A stretch of 64,000 nt of DNA from Micromonospora echinaurantiaca (GCF_900090235.1 NZ_LT607750.1:6653501-6717500), one strand, 5' to 3'. Positions 50,587 through 59,069 are shown, counted from the stretch's first letter. Numbers and translations: made by a program. Notes: a model not told the origin generated them from the letters alone.

Positions 50587-51060
50587 TCAGCCGCCGAACC
50601 AGCCGGGGACGTCGAGGCGGAACCAGTTGGCCGGGGTGACCATGCGCAGGTCGTCCTCCAGCGCGGCCACCCGGTCCGCGCCCAACGTGTCCGCCCAGCG
50701 CTGCCGGAGCTGGTCGAAGATCACCGCCGAGCGGCGCAGCCCGTCGTGCCCGTGCGGGGTCATCCGGACCAGCTTGCGCCGGGCGTCGCGGGGATCGTCG
50801 GCGCGTTCCAGGTAGCCGAGGGCGACCAGCCGGTCGACCGTCTTGCCGGCCGCCTGCTTGGAGATGCCCAGCCGCTGGCCCAGCTCGGTGGCGGTGGTGC
50901 CGTCGGCGCCGACCGCCTGGAGCACGAAGCCGTGCAGCGGGCGCAGCTCGGGGTGCCCCTGCCGGGCCAGCTCGGCGTGCAGGTCGTCGATGAGCGTACG
51001 GAAGCCGGCCAGCAGCAGCAGGGGCAGCAGGAAGCCGGGCCGGTCGGGGTCAGTTGCCAT
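50587..51060 (-). CDS. MarR-family transcriptional regulator
   Basis: A 157-residue winged-helix protein. DGTTATELGQRLGISKQAAG, then KTVDRLVALGYLERADDPRD and wing ARRKLVRMTPHG form the MarR DNA-binding domain (about 50-115), flanked by dimerisation helices. ATG 51060 is used; a TTG at 51069 is possible but lies in the repeat region. It is divergent from the AhpD-like gene at 51167, with 8-base direct repeats between. A MarR next to a peroxidase-type gene suggests redox or electrophile sensing, although no Cys is seen in the protein. Confidence 0.88.
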   Translation of the reverse strand: MATDPDRPGFLLPLLLLAGFRTLIDDLHAELARQGHPELRPLHGFVLQAVGADGTTATELGQRLGISKQAAGKTVDRLVALGYLERADDPRDARRKLVRMTPHGHDGLRRSAVIFDQLRQRWADTLGADRVAALEDDLRMVTPANWFRLDVPGWFGG

Positions 51061-51064
51061 GTTC

Positions 51065-51098
51065 GACAACCAGGTTTACCATTTGGACAACCACGTTG
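51065..51098. promoter_or_regulatory. Probable MarR binding region
   Basis: GACAACCA occurs at 51065-51072 and again at 51086-51093, exactly 21 bases (two helical turns) apart. CAAC-CAC-GTTG (51088-51098) adds a small palindrome. The region covers the likely promoter of the MarR gene just upstream of ATG 51060. Confidence 0.45.
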
Positions 51099-51166
51099 AC
51101 GATCCTACGTCACGGCCGGTCCCGGTCCGCGTGCCGTGCCGCCCCTGCCCGACGAAAGGCCCACCC

Positions 51167-51718
51167 GTGCCCGTCTTCACCCCGCACACCGTCGAGACCG
51201 CTCCCGCCGCCGCCCGCCCGACCGTCGAGGGGGTACGCCGGAAGCTCGGCCACCTGCCCACCGCGGTCGGACTGATGGCCGAGTCCCCGGAACTGCTCAC
51301 CGGATTCCTCACCGTCACCGGCATCTTCGACAAGTGCGACCTCGGCCCGATCGACCGGGAGGTCGTCGTGCTGACGGTCGCCACCCGCAACGAGTGCCAC
51401 CTCTGCGTCGCCATGCACACCGCCACCCTGACCCGACACGGCGCCGCGCCGGAGCTGATCGAGGCGCTGCGCGCCGGCACGCCGCTGCCCGACGACCGGC
51501 TCGAGGCGCTGCGCCGCTTCACCCGCGCCGTGCTCGACCACCGGGGCGCGGTGCCCGAGGCGGAGCTGTCCGCGTTCCTGGCGGCCGGCTACCAGCCCCG
51601 GCACGCGCTGGACGTGGTGCTCGGCGTCGGCACGTACACCATCTCCACCTTCGCCAACCGGCTCACCGCCGCGCCGGTCGACCCGCCGTTGGCCCGGTAC
51701 GCCTGGCAGCCCGCCTGA
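51167..51718 (+). CDS. Carboxymuconolactone decarboxylase/AhpD-like protein
   Basis: A 183-residue helical protein. The AhpD-type active site reads NECHLCVAMHTATL near residue 80 (E-C-x-x-C-x-x-x-H), giving CxxC peroxidase/disulfide chemistry. VVVLTVATRNEC before it and HALDVVLGVGTYTISTFANR after it are family features. GTG 51167. It is probably regulated by the divergent MarR. It likely takes part in alkylperoxide or electrophile detoxification; the electron donor is unknown. Confidence 0.87.
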   Translation: MPVFTPHTVETAPAAARPTVEGVRRKLGHLPTAVGLMAESPELLTGFLTVTGIFDKCDLGPIDREVVVLTVATRNECHLCVAMHTATLTRHGAAPELIEALRAGTPLPDDRLEALRRFTRAVLDHRGAVPEAELSAFLAAGYQPRHALDVVLGVGTYTISTFANRLTAAPVDPPLARYAWQPA

Positions 51719-51769
51719 CCGCGGCCGGCGGCCCGCTGAGCGCCCGGCCGTGAGCCGGCCGCTGGTCGC

Positions 51770-52585
51770 TCAGCGTTCGGCGGCGACCCGGTCGAGCCAC
51801 TCGCCGACCAGCGCGGCGAAGAGCCCTGGCTGCTCGATCTGCAGGTTGTGGCCGGCCACGTCGAGCACCGCGAACGTCGCCCGGGGGTAGTGCGGCAGCA
51901 GCGCGAACTGGTCGAGGTAGCCGGTGACGTGGTCCTGCCGCCCGGTGAGGACCAGCGTCGGCCGGGTGAACGGCGCGCCGCCCTCCGGGTCCTCGGTGAG
52001 GGTCCACCGCTGCCGGATCCGGGCCATCGCCGCGGCGTCGGCGGCGTCCAACCCGGCCATGATCTCCTCGCGGAACCGGCGCAGCGTCTCGGGCGTCTGC
52101 ACGACCGCGATGTCGGCGAACTCGGTGGCGGTGCGCGCGTCGGTCGCGGCGAGCAGGGCCGGGTCGGGCCGCAGCACCTGCCGTTCCGGCAGCCGGCGGT
52201 CCGCGTGCTCCACGGCGGTGCCGGTGGGGCAGATCAGCGCCAGGCCGAGCACCTGGTCGGGGCGGGACCGGGCGAGCGCGCGGGCCAAATAGCCGCCGTA
52301 CGACTCGCCGACCAGTAGGAACGGCTCGTCGCCGAGCAGGTCGTCGACGAGGTCCTGGACGGTGTCGAGCACGTCGTCGGAGCTGGCGATCTCCGCCGGG
52401 GCGGGCGAGGCGCCCATCCCGGGCAGGTCCGGGTAGAGCCGCCGGTAGCCGGCGCGGGCGGCGAAGACCGGTTCCAGGCAGCCGAGCATCAGCCGGTGGT
52501 CCGGGGTCCAGCCGTGCAGCGCCAGCACCGGGGTGCCCGCTCCCCGCTCGACGACCTTCAACGACACGGACGTGCGGCGTGGCAT
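51770..52585 (-). CDS. Alpha/beta hydrolase
   Basis: A 271-residue hydrolase. VLALHGWTPDHRLM near residue 20 is the oxyanion loop region. LLVGESYGGYLARALA near 92 carries the nucleophile Ser, LVLTGRQDHVTGY near 210 the acid, and VLDVAGHNLQIEQP near 240 the His. ATG 52585 is chosen because the frame upstream lacks family sequence. No secretion signal. The substrate is unknown; ester and C-C bond hydrolases share this form. It is convergent with the AhpD-like gene. Confidence 0.85.
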   Translation of the reverse strand: MPRRTSVSLKVVERGAGTPVLALHGWTPDHRLMLGCLEPVFAARAGYRRLYPDLPGMGASPAPAEIASSDDVLDTVQDLVDDLLGDEPFLLVGESYGGYLARALARSRPDQVLGLALICPTGTAVEHADRRLPERQVLRPDPALLAATDARTATEFADIAVVQTPETLRRFREEIMAGLDAADAAAMARIRQRWTLTEDPEGGAPFTRPTLVLTGRQDHVTGYLDQFALLPHYPRATFAVLDVAGHNLQIEQPGLFAALVGEWLDRVAAER

Positions 52586-52749
52586 CCCGGCTCCCCTCGT
52601 ACTCCTGCGACGGCCCGGGGATGTTGCCACCCGGCACCGACATTCCGGCCCGGTCCGGGCGGCCGGTGTGGTGGAGTGCACACGGCCGGCGGCGGCATCC
52701 GCCCACCCGGCGTGGGCGGCGCGCACACGGGTGCGGGAGACTGGCTGGC

Positions 52750-54210
52750 ATGGCGGCTCGTGGCTTCCCGTACAACGATCTGAAGGACTTCCTCGCGGCG
52801 CTGGAGCGCGCGGGCGAACTCCGGCGGGTGAGCGCCCCGGTCGACCCCACCCTGGAGATCAGCGAGATCGTCACCCGTACCGTCCGGGCCGGCGGCCCGG
52901 CCCTGCTCTTCGAGCGGCCGACCCGGGGCGAGATGCCGGTGGCGATCAACCTCTTCGGCACCGAGAAGCGGATGGCGATGGCGCTCGGGGTGGAGCACCT
53001 CGACGAGATCGGCGAGCGGATCGGCAACATGCTCAAGCCGGAGCTGCCGATGGGCCTCTCCGGGATGATGGACGGGCTCGGCAAGGTCATGCAGCTCAAG
53101 TCGATGCCGCCGAAGAAGGTCAGGACCGCCCCCTGCCAGCAGGTGGTCTACCGCGGCGACGACGTCGACCTGAACCGGCTGCCGGGGCTGCAGGTCTGGC
53201 CGGGCGACGGCGGGATCTTCCACAACTTCGGGCTGACCCACACCAAGCACCCGGAGACCGGCAAGCGCAACCTCGGGCTCTACCGGCTGCAGCAGCACTC
53301 GCACAACACGATCGGCATGCACTGGCAGATCCACAAGAACTCCACGGCGCACCACGCGGTCGCCGAGCGGCTCGGGCAGCGGCTGCCGGTGGCGATCGCC
53401 ATCGGCGCCGACCCCGCGGTCGCGTACGCCGCCAGCGCGCCGCTCCCCGCCGACATCGACGAGTACCTGTTCGCCGGGTACCTGCGCGGCGAGCGGGTGG
53501 AGATGGTGGACTGCCTGACCGTCCCGCTCCAGGTGCCGGCGCACGCCCAGATCGTGCTGGAGGGCTACCTCGAGCCGGGCGAGCGGCTGCCGGAGGGACC
53601 GTTCGGCGACCACACCGGCTTCTACACGCCGGTGGAGCCGTTCCCGGTGATGCACATCGAGTGCATGACCATGCAGCGCAACCCGGTCTACCACTCCATC
53701 GTCACGTCCCAGCCGCCGCAGGAGGACCACGGTCTCGGCAAGGCCACCGAGCGGATCTTCGCGCCGCTGCTGCGCTTCCTGATCCCGGACATCGTCGACT
53801 ACGACCTGCCCGCCGCCGGGGTCTTCCACAACTGCGCGATCGTGTCGATCCGCAAGCGCTACCCGAAGCACGCGCAGAAGGTGATGAACGCGATCTGGGG
53901 CGCGCACATGATGTCGCTGACCAAGCTGATCGTGATCGTCGACGAGGACTGCGACGTGCACGACTACAACGAGGTCGCCTTCCGCGCGTTCGGCAACGTC
54001 GACTACGCCCGCGACCTGCTGCTCACCGAGGGCCCGGTGGACCACCTGGACCACGCGTCGTACCAGCAGTTCTGGGGCGGCAAGGCGGGCGTCGACGCGA
54101 CCCGCAAGCTGCCCGAGGAGGGCTACACCCGGGGCTGGCCGGAGGAGATGCGGATGTCGTCCGAGGTGGTCTCGCTGGTCGACAAGCGTTGGAAGGAGTA
54201 CGGGATCTGA
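52750..54210 (+). CDS. mqnL: UbiD-family decarboxylase for menaquinone synthesis
   Basis: A 486-residue prenylated-FMN-dependent decarboxylase. Family segments: FPYNDLKDFLAALERAGELR at the start, NLFGTEKRMAMALG near 78, IGMHWQIHKNSTAHHA near 195, EGPFGDHTGFYTP near 285 (the E/D/H active-site region) and IVSIRKRYPKHAQKVMNAIW near 365. Together with the UbiA and UbiX genes downstream it matches the actinomycete trio for late futalosine-pathway steps, where MqnL decarboxylates the prenylated naphthoate. It starts at ATG 52750 and overlaps the UbiA gene. The UbiX product supplies its cofactor. Confidence 0.9.
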   Translation: MAARGFPYNDLKDFLAALERAGELRRVSAPVDPTLEISEIVTRTVRAGGPALLFERPTRGEMPVAINLFGTEKRMAMALGVEHLDEIGERIGNMLKPELPMGLSGMMDGLGKVMQLKSMPPKKVRTAPCQQVVYRGDDVDLNRLPGLQVWPGDGGIFHNFGLTHTKHPETGKRNLGLYRLQQHSHNTIGMHWQIHKNSTAHHAVAERLGQRLPVAIAIGADPAVAYAASAPLPADIDEYLFAGYLRGERVEMVDCLTVPLQVPAHAQIVLEGYLEPGERLPEGPFGDHTGFYTPVEPFPVMHIECMTMQRNPVYHSIVTSQPPQEDHGLGKATERIFAPLLRFLIPDIVDYDLPAAGVFHNCAIVSIRKRYPKHAQKVMNAIWGAHMMSLTKLIVIVDEDCDVHDYNEVAFRAFGNVDYARDLLLTEGPVDHLDHASYQQFWGGKAGVDATRKLPEEGYTRGWPEEMRMSSEVVSLVDKRWKEYGI

Positions 54211-55121
54211 TGGCCGTCGTGGACGTGCCGGTCGAGCGGCCGGGCCGGGTCAAGTCCTTCCTCAGGCTGGTCGCGATCGAGCACTCGGTCTTCGCGCTGC
54301 CGTTCGCGTACCTGTCGGCGCTGACCGCCATGCAGGTCAACGGCGGGCGGGTGCGCTGGCTCGACCTGCTGCTGATCACCGTGGCGATGGTCGGCGCGCG
54401 GACGTTCGCGATGGCCGCCAACCGGATCCTGGACCGGCGGATCGACGCGCGGAACCCGCGTACCGCCTCGCGCGAGCTGGTCACCGGCGCGGTGAGCGTG
54501 CGGACGGCCTGGACCGGCGCGGCCGTCGCGCTGGTGGTCTTCCTGGCCGCCGCCGCCCTGCTCAACCCGCTCTGCCTGGCGTTGGCGCCGCTGGCCGTGG
54601 TGCCGCTGGTCGTCTACCCGTACGGCAAGCGGTTCACCAACTGGCCGCACGCCATCCTCGCGGTCGCCCAGGCGGTCGGCCCGGTCGGCGCCTGGCTGGC
54701 GGTCACCGGCACCCTCGACGGCTCCGGGCCGGCCTGGCTGCTCGGCGCGGCCGTCGGGCTCTGGATCGGCGGGTTCGACCTGATCTACGCCTGCCAGGAC
54801 GCCGAGGTCGACCGGCGGATCGGCGTGCACAGCGTGCCGGCCCGGTACGGGCTGCGGTTCGCCCTGCACGCGTCGACCGTCGCGCACGTGGTGACCTTCG
54901 CGCTCTTCGTCTGGTTCGGCGCGCTGGTCGGGTTCGGCTGGCTCTGGTGGATCGGCCTGGCGCTGACCGCTGTCGCCTTCGGCTACCAGCACCTGGTGGT
55001 CAGCCCGACCGACCTGAGCCGGGTCAACCGGGCGTTCTTCACCGCCAACGGCTTCGTCGGCATCGCGCTGTTCGCGTTCGCCCTGCTCGACCTGGTGGTC
55101 CGGCTCGGCCTGCGGCCCTGA
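54210..55121 (+). CDS. mqnP: UbiA-family prenyltransferase MqnP
   Basis: A 303-residue membrane prenyltransferase with about nine spans. The first Asp-rich motif is MAANRILDRRIDARNPRTAS near residue 72, the second DLIYACQDAEVDRRIGVHSV near 192, and both bind the Mg-prenyl diphosphate. LPFAYLSALTAM near 33 is characteristic. It attaches the polyprenyl tail in the menaquinone pathway. ATG 54210 overlaps the mqnL stop by one base. Confidence 0.92.
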   Translation: MAVVDVPVERPGRVKSFLRLVAIEHSVFALPFAYLSALTAMQVNGGRVRWLDLLLITVAMVGARTFAMAANRILDRRIDARNPRTASRELVTGAVSVRTAWTGAAVALVVFLAAAALLNPLCLALAPLAVVPLVVYPYGKRFTNWPHAILAVAQAVGPVGAWLAVTGTLDGSGPAWLLGAAVGLWIGGFDLIYACQDAEVDRRIGVHSVPARYGLRFALHASTVAHVVTFALFVWFGALVGFGWLWWIGLALTAVAFGYQHLVVSPTDLSRVNRAFFTANGFVGIALFAFALLDLVVRLGLRP

Positions 55122-55230
55122 CCGGCGGACCGCCGCCCCGGGCCGGGTGGTCCGGGCCGGCCGGTGGTCCAGCGCGCGGCGTTCCGGGGGCGGCCGACGG
55201 CCGGCGGCGGCGACCAGGCAGGCTGGAGGC

Positions 55231-55863
55231 ATGCGAGAGCCATGGGTGGTCGGGGTGTCCGGGGCGTCCGGCACGCCGTACGCGGCGGCCGTCGTCCGGG
55301 GGCTGCTCGACGCCGGGCAGCCGGTTGACCTGATCGTCTCCCGGGCGGCCCGGCTGACCCTGCTGGACGAGACCGGGCGGCCGTTCCGGGACGGGCACTG
55401 GGCCGAGGACCTCGCCGCCTGGCTGGGCCGGGACCTGGCCGGCGCCGACCTGCGGCACTGGCCCGCCGGTGACCTGGCGGCCGGGCCGAGCAGCGGCTCC
55501 TACCCGGTACGCGGGATGGCGGTGGTGCCGGCCAGCACGGCGGCCTGCGCCGGCATCGCGATCGGCCTCTCCAAGGATCTGCTGCAACGGGCGGCCGAGG
55601 TCAACCTCAAGGAGCGGCGGCCGATGGTGGTGGTGCCGCGGGAGACCCCGGTGACCCGTAGCCACCTCGAACACCTCATCGCGCTGCACGACGCCGGCGC
55701 GGTGGTGCTCCCGGCGAGCCCGGGCTTCTACGGCGCGGGTGCGGCGGCATCCGCCGCGCAGTTGGTGGACTTCGTGGCCGGCAAGGTGCTGGACTCGCTG
55801 GGCGTGCCGCACACCCTGTTCCGGCGCTGGTCGGGCGAGTTGGGCGCGGCCCGGGACCAATAG
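55231..55863 (+). CDS. ubiX: UbiX-family flavin prenyltransferase
   Basis: A 210-residue Rossmann-like flavoprotein that prenylates FMN for UbiD enzymes. GVSGASGTPYAAAVVRGLL near residue 8, VVPASTAACAGIAIGLSKDLLQRAAEV near 95 (written as a run in the chain) and VVVPRETPVTRSHLEHL near 135 are diagnostic. A ~20-residue insertion near 60-75 is a mild departure from short UbiX forms. It lies 109 bases downstream of mqnP with its own GGAGG-like site (ctGGAGGcATG). Confidence 0.92.
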   Translation: MREPWVVGVSGASGTPYAAAVVRGLLDAGQPVDLIVSRAARLTLLDETGRPFRDGHWAEDLAAWLGRDLAGADLRHWPAGDLAAGPSSGSYPVRGMAVVPASTAACAGIAIGLSKDLLQRAAEVNLKERRPMVVVPRETPVTRSHLEHLIALHDAGAVVLPASPGFYGAGAAASAAQLVDFVAGKVLDSLGVPHTLFRRWSGELGAARDQ

Positions 55864-55912
55864 GTGAGTCAGGACGCGGACCGGACCCCGCGTCCGGTCC
55901 GCGTGCCGATCC

Positions 55913-56179
55913 TCAGTACATTCCGGCGTTGGCCGGACCGGGCCCGGTCGAGGCGGCGGGGCCCACGTTGCGCGGTTTGCCCACGTCCTCCGCCTCGTCC
56001 AGCATGCCCTCCCCTTCCAGCAGGGCGCGCACCTCGGATTCCCGAAACCGGCGATGCCCGCCTGGAGTCCGGATGCTTCCTATCCGGCCCGCCGCCGCCC
56101 ATCTCGTCACAGTCTTCGGGTCAACCCGAAACAGCGCGGCGACCTCTCCCGGTGTCAGCAGGCGATCTCCAGTGTCCAC
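55913..56179 (-). CDS. bldC: BldC-type MerR-like developmental regulator
   Basis: An 88-residue DNA-binding protein. The helix-turn-helix reads LLTPGEVAALFRVDPKTVTR followed by WAAAGRIGSIRTPGGHRRFR, which matches BldC almost throughout its core. BldC proteins bind cooperatively to direct repeats and control entry into development in sporulating actinomycetes. GTG 56179 has GGAGGGGG 3-4 bases upstream; the longer frame to 56269 is not supported. A ~25-residue tail ends AGMY. It is convergent with ubiX, divergent from the Lrp gene. Confidence 0.93.
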   Translation of the reverse strand: MDTGDRLLTPGEVAALFRVDPKTVTRWAAAGRIGSIRTPGGHRRFRESEVRALLEGEGMLDEAEDVGKPRNVGPAASTGPGPANAGMY

Positions 56180-56433
56180 AGCCCCCTCCTCGCGTCGACG
56201 AAGCCCCCGGCTGAACACACTGCCCCCGGCCGGTGCGAGCCCAGAGCCGTCATGAGGGACGTATGGCAATTACAGCACCAGCGACCTGGCCTGTCCGCCA
56301 AACGCGAAAAACGCACTGAGTGGGAAGTTAGTAAATGGTACCGGCGTTGCCCTCCCGTCACCGTCAGTCTGCGAACAGTCACCTGCTGTTATATCCAACG
56401 GATGCCGAACGCCCGGCGTTACGCCTGTGCGAC

Positions 56434-56439
56434 TAGGGT
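56434..56439 (+). promoter_or_regulatory. Putative -10 for the Lrp-family gene
   Basis: TAGGGT sits 9 bases before GTG 56449 with no ribosome-binding purine run in between, so a leaderless or near-leaderless transcript is likely. The 268-base gap upstream is unusually A/T-rich for this window. Confidence 0.35.
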
Positions 56440-56448
56440 CTACATTCC

Positions 56449-56907
56449 GTGGACGCCATCGACCTGAGCCTCGTGGAGCTGTTGCGCGGCAACGCCCGCC
56501 TGTCCTACGCCGAACTGGCCCGACAGGTCGGCCTCTCGGCCCCCGCCGTGCACGAACGGGTCGGCAAGCTGGAGGCCGGCGGGGTGATCCGGGCGTACCG
56601 GGCGGAGATCGAGCCCGAGGCGCTCGGGCTCGGCGTGACCGCCCTGATCGGCATCATCGAGGACTCCGGCGCGGACACCGACGACGTGCTGGAGGCGTTC
56701 CGGGCGATCCCCGAGATCGAGTCCTGCTATTTCATGGCCGGCGTCGAGTCGTTCCTGCTCAAGGCCCGGGTGACCACCATCGCCGAGCTGGAGCGGCTGA
56801 TCGTGCGATTGAACCGAACGCCCGGGGTGGCGTCCACCCGCACCGGCATCGCGCTGTCGACCAAGTGGGAGAACCGCCCGCAACCGGTCACCCCGCCCTC
56901 CGCCTGA
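56449..56907 (+). CDS. Lrp/AsnC-family transcriptional regulator
   Basis: A 152-residue protein with an N-terminal HTH (DLSLVELLRGNARLSYAELA, then RQVGLSAPAVHERVGKLEAG) and a C-terminal RAM ligand domain (LGLGVTALIGIIEDSG, YFMAGVESFLLKARV). The start is GTG 56449. An AsnC-type gene also follows the mqnL-mqnP-ubiX trio in other actinomycetes, so control of that block or of related metabolism is plausible, although bldC intervenes here. Effector unknown. Confidence 0.92.
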   Translation: MDAIDLSLVELLRGNARLSYAELARQVGLSAPAVHERVGKLEAGGVIRAYRAEIEPEALGLGVTALIGIIEDSGADTDDVLEAFRAIPEIESCYFMAGVESFLLKARVTTIAELERLIVRLNRTPGVASTRTGIALSTKWENRPQPVTPPSA

Positions 56908-56974
56908 CCGCCCCGGCCGGCCGGCGCGCGGTCGGCTCTGGCGCGGCCCGGCGTGGCGGCGGTAGCGTGCGCCG

Positions 56975-57802
56975 ATGAACACGCCCGCGCCCGGAGCCGC
57001 CGTGGTGACCGGTGCGGCGGGCGGCCTCGGCCGGGCGCTCGCCGCCGCGCTGCACGCCGACGGCTGGCCGGTGCTCCTCACCGACCTCGACGCGACCGCG
57101 GTCGCCGAGGCCGCGGCCCCGCTCGGCGGCTGGTCCCGCCCGCTCGACGTCCGCGACGAGGCGGCCTGCGCGGCGGTGGCCGCCGAGGCAGCCGACCGGG
57201 GCGGTCTCGGGCTCTGGGTGAACAACGCCGGGATCCTGGTCACCGGCCCGTCCTGGGCGCACGACGCGGCGACCCGGCGGCGGGTCGTCGAGGTGAACAC
57301 CCTCGGCGCGATGAACGGCACCCTGGCCGCGCTGGCGGTGATGCGCGCCCAGGGCCACGGGCACGTGCTCAACGTCGTCTCGCTGGCCGGCCTGATCGCC
57401 GCTCCCGGCGAGACCGTCTACGCGGCCAGCAAGCACGCCCTGCTCGCGTTCAGCCTGGGCACCCTGGCCGACCTGCGGGCGGCCGGGCACCGGGGCGTAC
57501 ACGTGTCGTGCCTGTGCCCGGACGGGATCTGGACGCCGATGCTGCACGACCGGCTGGACGACCCCGGGGCGGCGGTCTCCTTCACCGGCACGCTGCTCAC
57601 GCCGGAGCGGGTGGCCGCGCGGGCCGCCCGGCTGGCCCGGCGGCCCCGGCCGGTGGTCAGCCTGCCGCGCTGGCGTGGCGCGCAGGTGCGGCTGCTGGAC
57701 ACGCTGCCCCGGCTCGCCGTCGGGCTGACCCCGGTGATCGCGGCGGTCGGCCGGGCCGGCCAACGCCGGCAGCGCCGCCGGGGCGGCGCGGAGCGGCCCT
57801 GA
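56975..57802 (+). CDS. Short-chain dehydrogenase/reductase
   Basis: A 275-residue classical SDR. The cofactor motif is VVTGAAGGLGRALAAALH near residue 8; DLDATAV after the second strand favours NAD. WVNNAGILVTGP is near 80. The Ser lies in NVVSLAGLIAA, followed by the catalytic YAASKHA (YxxxK) near 150. The C-terminal part is Arg-rich (GRAGQRRQRRRG). ATG 56975. Substrate unknown. It lies 67 bases after the Lrp gene and 22 before the next, same strand. Confidence 0.9.
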   Translation: MNTPAPGAAVVTGAAGGLGRALAAALHADGWPVLLTDLDATAVAEAAAPLGGWSRPLDVRDEAACAAVAAEAADRGGLGLWVNNAGILVTGPSWAHDAATRRRVVEVNTLGAMNGTLAALAVMRAQGHGHVLNVVSLAGLIAAPGETVYAASKHALLAFSLGTLADLRAAGHRGVHVSCLCPDGIWTPMLHDRLDDPGAAVSFTGTLLTPERVAARAARLARRPRPVVSLPRWRGAQVRLLDTLPRLAVGLTPVIAAVGRAGQRRQRRRGGAERP

Positions 57803-57824
57803 CCGGCCTTGTTAGGTTTCCGGC

Positions 57825-58916
57825 GTGACTCATCTCGACCGGTGCGACGAGGCCAGCCGGGCGTGGGTGACCGAGGCGATCGCCACCGTGGAGGCCGACG
57901 CCAACCGGTCCGCCGACACCCACCTGCTGCCCTTCCCGCTGCCCAGGGAGTGGGGCATCGACCTCTATCTCAAGGACGAGTCGGTGCACCCCACCGGCTC
58001 GCTGAAGCACCGGCTGGCCCGTTCGCTCTTCCTGTACGGGCTCTGCAACGGCTGGATCGGCCCGGAGACCACCATCGTGGAGGCCTCGTCCGGGTCGACG
58101 GCGGTCAGTGAGGCGTACTTCGCCCGGATGCTCGGGCTGCCGTTCATCGCGGTGATGCCGGCGTCCACCTCGCCGGAGAAGGTCGCCCAGATCGAGTTCC
58201 AGGGCGGCCGCTGCCATCTCGTCGAGGACCCGGCCCGGGTGGTCGTGGAGGCCCGCTGGCTGGCCGAGGACACCGGCGGGCACTTCATGGACCAGTTCAC
58301 CTACGCCGAGCGGGCCACCGACTGGCGGGGCAACAACAACATCGCCGAGTCGATCTACGCGCAGCTCGCCCTGGAACGCCACCCGCTGCCGGCCTGGATC
58401 GTGGTGGGCGCGGGCACCGGCGGCACCAGCGCCACCATCGGCCGGTACGCCCGCTACCGCCGGCTGCCCACCAAGCTCTGCGTGGTCGACCCGGAGAACT
58501 CCGCGTTCTACCCGGCCTGGCAGGCGGCCGACTGGTCGATCCGCACCGGCCGGGGCTCCCGGATCGAGGGGATCGGCCGGCCGAGCGTGGAGCCGTCCTT
58601 CCTGCCCTCGGTGGTCGACCGGATGGTCCAGGTGCCGGACGCCGCGTCGCTGGCCGCCATGCGGGCCGCCTCGGCGGTGCTCGGCCGGCGGGTGGGCGGC
58701 TCGACCGGCACCAACCTCTGGGGCGCGTTCGGGCTGATCGCCGGGATGCTCGCCGACGGCCGGCAGGGCTCGGTGGTCACCCTGATCTGCGACGCCGGTG
58801 ACCGGTACGCGGACACCTACTACGCCGACTCCTGGGTGGCCGCCCAGGGCCTCGACCTGGCGCCCCACCTGGCCACCGTCGACCGCTTCCTCACCACCGG
58901 CGCCTGGCCCGCCTGA
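57825..58916 (+). CDS. cds1: PLP-dependent cysteine desulfhydrase-like enzyme
   Basis: A 363-residue fold-type II PLP enzyme related to cysteine synthase. The PLP lysine lies in [14 protein letters not shown] near residue 58, with [16 protein letters not shown] (phosphate-binding/Asn-loop region) near 87 and [18 protein letters not shown] near 195. It closely resembles the mycobacterial L-cysteine desulfhydrase Cds1, which releases sulfide from cysteine; the alternative is an O-acetylserine-type synthase. GTG 57825. It is transcribed toward tandem 17-bp repeats and a long hairpin. Confidence 0.82.
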   Translation: MTHLDRCDEASRAWVTEAIATVEADANRSADTHLLPFPLPREWGIDLYLKDESVHPTGSLKHRLARSLFLYGLCNGWIGPETTIVEASSGSTAVSEAYFARMLGLPFIAVMPASTSPEKVAQIEFQGGRCHLVEDPARVVVEARWLAEDTGGHFMDQFTYAERATDWRGNNNIAESIYAQLALERHPLPAWIVVGAGTGGTSATIGRYARYRRLPTKLCVVDPENSAFYPAWQAADWSIRTGRGSRIEGIGRPSVEPSFLPSVVDRMVQVPDAASLAAMRAASAVLGRRVGGSTGTNLWGAFGLIAGMLADGRQGSVVTLICDAGDRYADTYYADSWVAAQGLDLAPHLATVDRFLTTGAWPA

Positions 58917-58950
58917 CCCACCCGCCCCCAGCGCCACCCCGCCCGCCAGG

Positions 58951-59024
58951 GCGCACGCCCGCCGGGGGCGCACGCCCGCCGGGGGCGCACGCCCGCCGGG
59001 GGCGCATGCCAGCCCGGGGCGCAC
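58951..59024. repeat. 17-bp tandem repeat
   Basis: GCGCACGCCCGCCGGGG is repeated at 58951, 58968 and 58985. A diverged copy follows at 59002, and a partial copy at 59019 runs into the family B hairpin. The period is exactly 17 bases throughout. Confidence 0.85.
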
Positions 59025-59031
59025 GAACAGA

Positions 59032-59069
59032 GAAAGAGTGGCCATTCCGCGGAGAATGGCCACTCTTTC
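59032..59069. repeat. Long inverted repeat, family B copy 2
   Basis: GAAAGAGTGGCCATTC (59032-59047) pairs perfectly with GAATGGCCACTCTTTC (59054-59069) across a 6-base loop. It lies between the convergent stops at 58916 and 59110. It shares the AGAAAGAGTGGCC core and flanking bases with copy 1 at 31766. Confidence 0.85.
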
